NCBI GenBank assembly: GCA_023255415.1
Contig: JALRIN010000023.1
Coordinates: 1-48,177 of the forward strand
Source: Cypionkella sp.
GTDB taxonomy: Bacteria; Pseudomonadota; Alphaproteobacteria; Rhodobacterales; Rhodobacteraceae
Length of the DNA stretch: 48,177 nt
Direction of reading: 5' to 3'
In this document: in pieces, positions 7,869 to 14,641 of the stretch
Numbering within the stretch: position 1 is the stretch's first letter
Layout: every line of letters begins with the position of its first letter
Translations under genes and position numbers: made by a program
Notes under the pieces: generated by a model
Seen by the model: only the letters and a program-made list of their open reading frames with translations
Told to the model about the DNA's origin: nothing
The model's database searches: none

Positions 7869-8291
7869 ATGGCCAATCCGCACACCCGCTATCGCAAGTT
7901 CAACACCAAAGAGACCTACCCCGAGCAGAACTTGGACAATGATCTGTGCCAAGCTGTCGCCACGCGCGGCGGACGCACCCTGTATTTGCGCGGCCAATGC
8001 CCGCAAAATCTTGATGACGCCAAGGACATCGGCAGCCATGATCCCGTCGAGCAGACGCATAAGGTGATGCAAAACATCCGCCAGCTGATCGAAGAGGCGG
8101 GCGGCAGTATGGAGCATCTGGTCAAGGTGGTGGTCTATATCACCGACGTGCGCCACCGCGAGGCGGTTTACCGCACCATGGGCGAATATATCAAAGGTGT
8201 GTATCCGGTCTCGACCGGGTTGGTGGTCACAGCACTTGCGCGGCCAAGCTGGTTGGTTGAAATCGACGGCACTGCCGTGATCCCGGATTAA
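7869..8291 (+). CDS. RidA/YjgF family protein
   Basis: A 140-aa member of the Rid superfamily. RidA itself hydrolyses reactive enamine/imine intermediates to keto acids and ammonia, protecting PLP enzymes. Key features are VKVVVYITDVRHREAVYRTM and STGLVVTALARPSWLVEIDGTAV, in which Arg125 aligns with the catalytic Arg of archetypal RidA. The N-terminus (RYRKFNTKETYPEQNLDNDLCQAV) is longer than in housekeeping RidA, which suggests one of the Rid1-7 paralogue groups with a pathway-specific role. It is followed 3 nt later by a DUF1028 gene, a pairing I recognise from other nitrogen-compound clusters. Probably first gene of a plus-strand operon. Confidence 0.9.
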   Translation: MANPHTRYRKFNTKETYPEQNLDNDLCQAVATRGGRTLYLRGQCPQNLDDAKDIGSHDPVEQTHKVMQNIRQLIEEAGGSMEHLVKVVVYITDVRHREAVYRTMGEYIKGVYPVSTGLVVTALARPSWLVEIDGTAVIPD

Positions 8292-8294
8292 GCT

Positions 8295-8963
8295 ATGACC
8301 TTTTCCCTAATCGCACGCTGCACCACCTCGGGCCAATTTGGCATGGTGATCTCGTCTTCCTCGCCTGCGGTGGCGGCGCGCTGTGCGCATGTGCGCGCGG
8401 GCGTGGGCGTGGTGGCCAGCCAAAATATCACCGACCCCGCTTTGGGGCCTGCGGTGCTGGGCGCAATGGCCGAGGGCGCTTTGGCCGAGCAAGCGTTGGG
8501 GGCGCTGGCGGGGCGGGCGTTTATCGACTATCGCCAAGTGCTGGCACTGGGGGCTGCGGGGGCGCCTGCAATCCATTCGGGCGCTCAGGTCTTGGGGGTT
8601 TGGGGCGAAGCTTTGGGCCAGCATTCGGCGGCGGGCGGCAATCTTTTGGCCAATACCGCTGTGCCGCAAGCCATGGTGGCAAGCTTTGAGGCCGCGCAGG
8701 GGCATCTGGGGGATCGGTTGATGGCCGCCTTGCAAGCGGGGCTTGAGGCGGGCGGCGAGGCGGGGCCGGTGCGTTCAGCAGGCCTGAAGATCGCAGACAA
8801 GCTTGATTGGCCCTTGGTCGATCTGCGCATCGACTGGCATGACACCCCGATCGCAGCCCTGGCAGAGGCTTGGACAGTCTACCGGCCGCAAATGGCCGCC
8901 TATGTGCAGCGCGCCCAAGACCCGACCGAAGCCCCTTCTTATGGCGTGCCGGGCGACGAATAG
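8295..8963 (+). CDS. DUF1028 family protein
   Basis: A 222-aa protein starting MTFSLIARCTTSGQFGMVISSSSPAVAARC, the typical DUF1028 opening, with GVGVVASQNITDPALGPAVL and GNLLANTAVPQAM further on. The family has an Ntn-hydrolase-like fold and is often linked with RidA proteins and amide/peptide-like substrates, but no reaction is established. The C-terminal part DWPLVDLRIDWHDTPIAAL is also family-typical. It begins 3 nt after the RidA-family stop and is followed by a LysR regulator after 25 nt. The arrangement implies a shared job in turnover of a nitrogenous compound. Confidence 0.88.
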   Translation: MTFSLIARCTTSGQFGMVISSSSPAVAARCAHVRAGVGVVASQNITDPALGPAVLGAMAEGALAEQALGALAGRAFIDYRQVLALGAAGAPAIHSGAQVLGVWGEALGQHSAAGGNLLANTAVPQAMVASFEAAQGHLGDRLMAALQAGLEAGGEAGPVRSAGLKIADKLDWPLVDLRIDWHDTPIAALAEAWTVYRPQMAAYVQRAQDPTEAPSYGVPGDE

Positions 8964-8988
8964 CGCCAAACCCCAGCGAAAGGACCTT

Positions 8989-9927
8989 ATGCAAACCCGC
9001 TTTACCTTGCGACAATTGGAATATCTGGTCGCGGTCGGGCGCTTTGGCTCGATCTCGCTGGCAGCACAACATCTGTCGGTCTCGCCGCCTTCGATCTCGA
9101 ATGCCATTGCTCAGCTTGAGGCCGAATTTGGCTTGCCCGCCTTTGTGCGCAAACATGCCCAGGGCATGGCGCTGACCCAAGCGGGTCGCGCGCTTATGGG
9201 CCAGGCGGTTCAGGTGCTGGATGCGGCGCGGGCGCTTTCCAACCTTGCCGATCTGCACAATGGCACCGTGCGCGGCGATTTGAACCTTGGCTGTCTGCTG
9301 ACCTTTGCTCAGATCGTCGTGCCACGTCTGCGCCGCGCCTTTACCACTGCCTTTCCAGAGGTGCGTTTTCACCAGTTTCAAAACCACCAAGCTGGCCTGA
9401 TCGAGGCGCTGCGCGAGGCGGCGATTGACGTGGCGATCACCTATGATCTGATGATCCCCGCCGATATGGAGTTCACCCCGCTGGCCAGCCTGCCGCCTTT
9501 TGCGCTGCTGCCTGAAAGCCATCCTTTGGCCAATCGTCCCAGCCTAAGCCTTGCCGAGCTTGCGCCCTATCCGATGATCTTGCTGGATCTGCCGCTAAGC
9601 GTGGCCTATTTCATGTCGCTGTTTGACCAAGCAGGCACAGCCCCGAATATTGTCGAGCGCACGCAGGATATGGCGGTTGTGCATTCGCTGGTGGGCAATG
9701 ATTTTGGCTATTCGATTGCCAACACCCGCCCCTATACCCAGACCGCGCCAGACGGCAAAGGCCTTGCCTTTGTGCCATTGACGGGTGGGCTAAAGCCGAT
9801 GCGGATGGGGATTTTATCGACCGCAGGCGGGAAATCTTCGCTGACCATCAAGACCTTTGTTGATCTCTGCGAAAAGCTGATCGATCCTGCCATGCAGGCG
9901 CAAATCTCGGTTCAAGCCAAGGAATAG
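8989..9927 (+). CDS. LysR-type transcriptional regulator
   Basis: A 312-aa regulator. Residues 5-64 form the winged helix-turn-helix (RQLEYLVAVGRFGSISLAAQHL followed by SPPSISNAIAQLEAEFG). The rest is the periplasmic-binding-protein-like effector domain starting near GDLNLGCLLTFAQIVVPRL. It has GAAAGGACC as ribosome binding site and ends 3 nt before the amine-dehydrogenase-family gene. It therefore sits inside the operon it likely controls, rather than divergently as most LysR genes do. The effector ligand is unknown; the most likely targets are this operon and the divergent monooxygenase promoter. Confidence 0.93.
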   Translation: MQTRFTLRQLEYLVAVGRFGSISLAAQHLSVSPPSISNAIAQLEAEFGLPAFVRKHAQGMALTQAGRALMGQAVQVLDAARALSNLADLHNGTVRGDLNLGCLLTFAQIVVPRLRRAFTTAFPEVRFHQFQNHQAGLIEALREAAIDVAITYDLMIPADMEFTPLASLPPFALLPESHPLANRPSLSLAELAPYPMILLDLPLSVAYFMSLFDQAGTAPNIVERTQDMAVVHSLVGNDFGYSIANTRPYTQTAPDGKGLAFVPLTGGLKPMRMGILSTAGGKSSLTIKTFVDLCEKLIDPAMQAQISVQAKE

Positions 9928-9930
9928 ACC

Positions 9931-12000
9931 ATGCGCGACCCTCGCTTTGACGTCCTGTTTCAGCCTCAAAAGATTGGTCCGGTGACGGCAAAGAACCGGT
10001 TTTATCAGGTGCCCCATTGCAACGGCGGCGGTTACCGCGACCCATCGGCGGCGGCGGCGATGCGAGGGATCAAGGCGCAGGGCGGCTGGGGCGTGATCTT
10101 TACCGAACAGACCGAGATGCACCATTCCTCGGAAATCACCCCCTTTATCGAGCTGCGCCTTTGGGAGGATCAAGACATCCCCTCGATTGCCAAGATGGCG
10201 GCGGCGATGAAAACCCATGGCGCTTTGGCGGGCATTCAGCTGGCCTATTCCGGCATCAACGGCCCGAATATGTATACCAAGGAAGTGCCGCTTGCGCCCT
10301 CGGCCTTACCGATCCGCACCTTTACCAATGATCCGGTGCAGGCGCGTGCCATGGACAAAACCGACATTCGCAATCTGCGGCGCTGGTTTGTCACGGCCGC
10401 GAAACGCAGCCAGACTGCGGGGTTTGATCTGATCTGTCTTTACGGCGCGCATGGTTTTGGCATTTTCCAACATTTCCTGTCGCGCGCCACCAATCAGCGC
10501 AGCGACGAATATGGCGGCAGTCTTGAGAACCGCTCGCGCTTTGCCCGCGAGGTGATCGCCGATATGCGCGACGCGGTGGGCGACAGCATGGCGCTGACAC
10601 TGCGGGTGTCTTTGGATGAAAGCATCGGCGCTTTGGGATTTTCCAATGCCGAGGTGCGCGACTTTATCGCGATGAACGCCGATCTGCCCGATCTGTGGGA
10701 TTTGGCGATGGGCACCTGGGAAGATTGCTCTGGCCCCTCGCGCTTTAAACCCGAGGCTGCGCAAGAGGTTTGGGTCAGCGGCATCCGTGCGCTTTCCAGC
10801 CGCCCCGTGGTCGGCGTTGGCCGCTTTACCTCGCCCGATGTCATGGTGCGGATGATCACCTCGGGCACCTTGGATTTCATCGGCTGCGCGCGCCCCTCGA
10901 TCGCGGATCCGTTTTTGCCGGCCAAGATCGATGCAGGCCGGATTGAAGATATTCGCGAATGTATCGGCTGCAATATCTGCATCACCGGCGACATGACCCA
11001 AGGCATGGGCCGCTGCACGCAAAACCCGACCTGGATGGAGGAATGGCGGCGCGGTTGGCACCCAGAACAGATCGCCACCAAGGGCGAAAGCGACAGCGTG
11101 TTGATCATAGGATCGGGCCCTGCCGGATTGGAAGCAGCGCTTGCAGCCTCGAGCCGCGGCTATGATGTGGCCCTGGCCGAAGCCCGCGACGTCTTGGGCG
11201 GCCGCGTCGCGCGCGAACGGCTGTTGCCGGGGCTGCAGGCTTGGGGGCGGGTGGCGGATTACCGGCTTTATCAGCTGCAACAACGTGCCAATGTGCAGCT
11301 TTACCCCGCCTCGGCGTTAAGCGCCGAGGACATCATGGGCTTTGGCTTTCAGCATATCTGTGTCGCCACGGGCGCGCTGTGGCGCGCCGATGGGGTGGCA
11401 CGCCAGCATATCACGCCGCTGCCCGCCGACCCGCGTCTGCCGGTCTTTACCCCCGATGATCTGATGCAAGGCCGCCTGCCTTCGGGCCAAGTGGTGATCT
11501 ATGACGACGATCACTATTATATGGGCGGGGTGCTGGCCGAGCTTTGTGCGCAAAAGGGCTGTGCGGTGACATTGATCACACCCTCGGCCTTTGTCTCGGA
11601 TTGGACCGCCAACACACTGGAACAAGCCGCGATTCACCGCCGCCTTGTCGGACTGGGGGTGAAAATCCTGCTGAACACCGGGCTTGCGGCGATCCACGGC
11701 GATGGGGTGGAAACCAATTGCAGCTATACCGACGCCCGCGCGCGGCTGGTCTGCGACGCGGTGGTGATGGTCGCCTCGCGCATCGGCAATGACGCGCTTT
11801 ACCATGCGCTGCAGGCCCGCGCGGCGGATTGGGCCGATGCGGGCATCCGCTCGGTCAAGCTGATCGGGGATGCCGCAGCCCCGGCCCCGATTGCTTGGGC
11901 CACCTTTGCCGGACACCGCTATGCCCGCGATCTGGATGCGCCCGACATTGGCGACGCGCTGCCATTTCGCCGCGAAGTCACCGCATTGGCCGCAGATTAG
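9931..12000 (+). CDS. Trimethylamine-dehydrogenase-family iron-sulfur flavoprotein (amine/N-demethylase type)
   Basis: A 689-aa Old-Yellow-Enzyme TIM barrel (about 1-340), a [4Fe-4S] site with Cys344, Cys347, Cys350 and Cys362, and FAD/NAD-like Rossmann domains (GSGPAGLEAALAAS near residue 395). RFYQVPHC places Cys30 where trimethylamine dehydrogenase (TMADH) carries 6-S-cysteinyl-FMN. The substrate pocket differs: Gln60 replaces TMADH Tyr60, Trp263 is near Trp264, and Asp354 replaces Trp355. That set resembles what I recall for histamine dehydrogenase (Gln, Trp, Asp), so trimethylamine is an unlikely substrate. Likely reactions are oxidation or demethylation of a larger amine, including dimethylglycine- or N-methylproline-like compounds. 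2,4-dienoyl-CoA reductase is less likely because of Cys30. Confidence 0.85.
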   Translation: MRDPRFDVLFQPQKIGPVTAKNRFYQVPHCNGGGYRDPSAAAAMRGIKAQGGWGVIFTEQTEMHHSSEITPFIELRLWEDQDIPSIAKMAAAMKTHGALAGIQLAYSGINGPNMYTKEVPLAPSALPIRTFTNDPVQARAMDKTDIRNLRRWFVTAAKRSQTAGFDLICLYGAHGFGIFQHFLSRATNQRSDEYGGSLENRSRFAREVIADMRDAVGDSMALTLRVSLDESIGALGFSNAEVRDFIAMNADLPDLWDLAMGTWEDCSGPSRFKPEAAQEVWVSGIRALSSRPVVGVGRFTSPDVMVRMITSGTLDFIGCARPSIADPFLPAKIDAGRIEDIRECIGCNICITGDMTQGMGRCTQNPTWMEEWRRGWHPEQIATKGESDSVLIIGSGPAGLEAALAASSRGYDVALAEARDVLGGRVARERLLPGLQAWGRVADYRLYQLQQRANVQLYPASALSAEDIMGFGFQHICVATGALWRADGVARQHITPLPADPRLPVFTPDDLMQGRLPSGQVVIYDDDHYYMGGVLAELCAQKGCAVTLITPSAFVSDWTANTLEQAAIHRRLVGLGVKILLNTGLAAIHGDGVETNCSYTDARARLVCDAVVMVASRIGNDALYHALQARAADWADAGIRSVKLIGDAAAPAPIAWATFAGHRYARDLDAPDIGDALPFRREVTALAAD

Positions 12001-12006
12001 CGCTTT

Positions 12007-12022
12007 AATAGCGCAAGCTATT
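12007..12022 (+). terminator. Short hairpin after the amine-dehydrogenase-family gene
   Basis: AATAGC and GCTATT form a perfect 6-bp stem around the tetraloop GCAA, 7 nt after the stop codon, followed by G-C-TTT. The stem is weak and the U tract is short, so it may be a weak terminator or an mRNA end stabiliser. Confidence 0.35.
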
Positions 12023-12101
12023 GCTTTGGCCGCGTGATAGGCTGACCCCACGCGGGGTTGAACCGCTGCCAGCTTTTGGCTTTACGCGAAGGACTGCGAC
12101 C

Positions 12102-12230
12102 ATGGCCAAGGGTATGAACAAACAGGGAAAATCCGACAAAAAGCCGAAAAAAGAAAAAACCAAGGTGATTGCAGCCGCGCCCAGCACCAAAAATCAGGTG
12201 GTGATCGCAGGCGTCAAGGCCAAGTCGTAA
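12102..12230 (+). CDS. Lys-rich small conserved protein
   Basis: A 42-aa basic protein beginning MAKGMNKQGKSDKKPKKEKTK, about one quarter lysine, ending in a short VVIAGVKAKS tail. Small proteins of this kind (MAKGxNxxxKxxKKPKKEK) are found in many proteobacteria; the function is unknown and nucleic-acid or ribosome contact is only a guess. The ATG at 12102 has GAAGGACTG upstream at fair spacing; the longer frame from 12021 adds an unrelated N-terminus and is not supported. It converges on the DUF2948 gene and has its own upstream gap of about 100 bp. Confidence 0.7.
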   Translation: MAKGMNKQGKSDKKPKKEKTKVIAAAPSTKNQVVIAGVKAKS

Positions 12231-12253
12231 GACCAAGCCCAGCTCGGGCGCTG

Positions 12254-12730
12254 TCAGTCTTGATGCGACGGCAGTTTGCCCGAGGGCGCAAAATAAGGCC
12301 GCGTGGTGTCGCGCAGACTGGCATCCAGCGCCTCGATCTGCAGCGCTATCGCGCCGTCTCCGGCCAAAACCAGCGTGACGGTGCCGCCACCCTGCCCGTC
12401 TTCGGCAAAACTTATCGACAAAAGCGACAACACAGTCTCGCGCGCCTCGCGGTCAAGGCCCGAGGTTTTCACCGCCAGCACGTCTTCAAACACCAACAGG
12501 CTTTGCACCCGTTCAAACCGCCGGTTTTGGGTCCTGGCGGCTTCGGCATCTTCCCAGCGAAAGCGGTTCAGCAGCAGCGCAAAGCGGCGGCGGGTCTTGG
12601 CATAGCGCATTTCGGTAATCGGAAACACCGCGTCCTGGCACAGCGCCGCAAGAATGGCCAAGCCTTCGCCGTCTTGCGCGATCAAGCGCAGGGGTTGGTC
12701 GCTGCCATCCTCAAAACGCGCATCGCTCAT
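12254..12730 (-). CDS. DUF2948 family protein
   Basis: A 158-aa soluble protein, MSDARFEDGSDQPLRLIAQDGEGLAILAALCQDAV, with FAEDGQGGGTVTLVLAGDGAIALQIEALDASLRD near its end. That is the DUF2948 pattern of alphaproteobacteria; no function is known. Its ATG overlaps the murA stop by 4 nt (ATGA), so it is translated coupled to murA. A link to envelope synthesis is suggested only by this conserved pairing. Confidence 0.85.
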   Translation of the reverse strand: MSDARFEDGSDQPLRLIAQDGEGLAILAALCQDAVFPITEMRYAKTRRRFALLLNRFRWEDAEAARTQNRRFERVQSLLVFEDVLAVKTSGLDREARETVLSLLSISFAEDGQGGGTVTLVLAGDGAIALQIEALDASLRDTTRPYFAPSGKLPSHQD

Positions 12731-13995
12731 GCCTTGATTCGCTCGATATGCGCGCCGATGCCGCGGAATTTCTCTTCAACCCGCTCATAGCCGCGATCCA
12801 AATGATAGACGCGGCTGACCACGGTTTCGCCTTCGGCCGCAAGCCCCGCCAAGATCAAGCTGACCGAGGCGCGCAGATCCGTCGCCATCACCCGCGCGCC
12901 GCGCAGCTTTTCAACGCCTTTGACCGTAGCCGTGCCACCATGCACCTCGATCTGTGCCCCCATCCGCAACAGTTCCGGCGCGTGCATAAAGCGGTTTTCA
13001 AAGATCTTTTCTTCCAGAACCGACGTGCCTTCGGCGGTGCACAAAAGCGCCATCATCTGCGCCTGCAAATCGGTCGGAAAGCCGGGGAAAGGCTCGGTGG
13101 TGACGTCAACGGCCCGAATGCGCCCACCCTTGCGCGACACCTTCAGCCCCGCTTCGGTTTGCGTCACCGAGACACCCGCCTGATCCAGTTTTTCGGCAAA
13201 GGCCGCCACCAGATGCATGCGCCCGCCCAAAAGCTCGACCTCGCCGCCACAGATCGCAGGTGCCAGCATATAGGTGCCAAGCTCGATCCGGTCGGTCACC
13301 ACCTGATGCGTCGCCCCGCCCAGACGGTCCACACCCTGAATCTCGATCCGGCTGCTGCCCTCGCCTTCAATCTGCGCGCCCATTTTGCGCAGACATTGCG
13401 CCAGATCAACGATCTCGGGCTCGCGCGCGGCATTATTGATCACCGTGGTGCCCTTGGCGAGCGTGGCCGCCATCATGATATTCTCGGTCGCCCCAACGCT
13501 GGCCATGCGCAGCGTCATCTGCGCCCCGCGCAGCTTGCCGCCCTTGGCCTTAGCATGCAGATAGCCGTCTTTCAGCTCGATCTCGGCGCCCAAAGCCTCG
13601 AGCCCGTGGATATGCAGATCCATCGGCCGCGCGCCAATCGCACAGCCGCCCGGCAAAGACACCACCGCATGGCCCTCGCGCGCAAGCAGCGGCCCCAGCA
13701 CAAGGTTAGAGGCCCGCATTTTGCGCACGATCTCATAATCGGCAACATGGTTGATCGGCCCAAGGCTGGACAGCGCAAGCACCTTGCCCTCTTGCAGACC
13801 CGCCACCTCGGCGCCCAAAGACTGCAAAAGCTGCGTCATGGTGGCAATATCCGACAGGCGCGGCGCATTGGTCAGCGTCAGCGGCTCTTCCGACAGCAGC
13901 GTCGCAGGCATCAGCGCCAAGCAGGCATTCTTGGCACCAGCAATCGGAATCACCCCATTCAGCGCGCCATTGCCCTTAACCAAAATCGAATCCAT
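12727..13995 (-). CDS. murA: UDP-N-acetylglucosamine 1-carboxyvinyltransferase
   Basis: First committed enzyme of peptidoglycan synthesis, transferring enolpyruvate from PEP to UDP-GlcNAc in the cytoplasm. It has 422 aa, full length. Lys22-Asn23 lie in the substrate loop GAKNACLALMP. The catalytic Cys118 (equivalent to Cys115 of E. coli) lies in SLPGGCAIGARPMDLH, so fosfomycin sensitivity is expected at the target level. It is preceded 8 nt upstream by a 53-aa basic protein gene and followed by a 4-nt-overlapping DUF2948 gene, forming a three-gene minus-strand operon. Confidence 0.98.
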   Translation of the reverse strand: MDSILVKGNGALNGVIPIAGAKNACLALMPATLLSEEPLTLTNAPRLSDIATMTQLLQSLGAEVAGLQEGKVLALSSLGPINHVADYEIVRKMRASNLVLGPLLAREGHAVVSLPGGCAIGARPMDLHIHGLEALGAEIELKDGYLHAKAKGGKLRGAQMTLRMASVGATENIMMAATLAKGTTVINNAAREPEIVDLAQCLRKMGAQIEGEGSSRIEIQGVDRLGGATHQVVTDRIELGTYMLAPAICGGEVELLGGRMHLVAAFAEKLDQAGVSVTQTEAGLKVSRKGGRIRAVDVTTEPFPGFPTDLQAQMMALLCTAEGTSVLEEKIFENRFMHAPELLRMGAQIEVHGGTATVKGVEKLRGARVMATDLRASVSLILAGLAAEGETVVSRVYHLDRGYERVEEKFRGIGAHIERIKA

Positions 13996-14003
13996 GCCCT
14001 GCC

Positions 14004-14165
14004 CTACTCGTTGTCTGTGTTCAAATCGTCAGATGCCTCGGCATCCTGCGCCGCACGTCCGCGCGTTTGCGCTTTGCGTCGTGCCATATTCGCCTTTAAC
14101 GCCGCTTTCAACCGCGCCTCACGCGCAGCCTCTTGGGTTTTCTTTGAATTTTCTGGTGGCTGCAT
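14004..14165 (-). CDS. Basic small protein upstream of murA
   Basis: A 53-aa protein too short for standard ORF filters. It begins MQPPENSKKTQEAAREARLKAALKANM and continues with an Ala/Arg/Lys-rich helix and an acidic tail ending DDLNTDNE. The helical repeat EARLKAALKANMARRKAQ is strongly amphipathic. I recognise similar short proteins encoded directly before murA in related genomes, from memory, with no known function. The stop lies 8 nt before the murA start, so the two are co-transcribed. The ribosome site is weak (GGA-rich stretch upstream). Confidence 0.7.
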   Translation of the reverse strand: MQPPENSKKTQEAAREARLKAALKANMARRKAQTRGRAAQDAEASDDLNTDNE

Positions 14166-14440
14166 CTGCGATTTTTCCAATCCTGCAACCTTCTAATACA
14201 GGGGCAGCCAAGCGTCCAGCAAACACCCGAAAAAAAGCCGCAGTTTGCACTTGCACCCCGCCAAGAATGCGTCTAATCAGCCGCCACGCAGGAAGACAAA
14301 CCAGTCAACCTGCAGACCAGCGTCGCGGCTTATGCCTTTCAGAAACGGAAGGCAAACCAAGGCAAAGCGCTGAAATAGCAGGGTTATTCCAGAGCCCTCT
14401 TGCCTTGTTGACAAGACAAGGTTACCAGCTGGAAAAAGAT

Positions 14441-14515
14441 GCTGTGGTAGCTCAGTGGTAGAGCACACCCTTGGTAAGGGTGAGGTCGAGAGTTCAATCC
14501 TCTCTCACAGCACCA
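14441..14515 (+). tRNA. tRNA-Thr(GGU)
   Basis: 75 nt including the encoded CCA. The acceptor stem GCTGTGG pairs with TCACAGC (one G-U), the D arm is GCTC/GAGC, and the anticodon stem CACCC/GGGTG holds the loop TTGGTAA, giving anticodon GGT. The T arm is GAGAG-TTCAATC-CTCTC. The discriminator is A. The type IIL restriction-modification gene lies 126 bp beyond its 3' end, a common setting for acquired DNA. Confidence 0.97.
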
Positions 14516-14641
14516 TAAATTTCCGTTTCCTTCAATGAAAACAGAAATTTAGCGCAGAACAAATACCCCCATCTTAATTGTCCGCATTGCAGCGCAAACA
14601 AAACCGCCGTCACTTTTAACGGCCATTGGCGCGACAGGCGC

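Noticed and set aside
14408..14413. TTGACA upstream of tRNA-Thr as a -35 box
   Set aside because: The matching -10 position (about 14431-14436) reads GGAAAA and the start point would fall inside the tRNA. The surrounding CTTGT/ACAAG symmetry is short.
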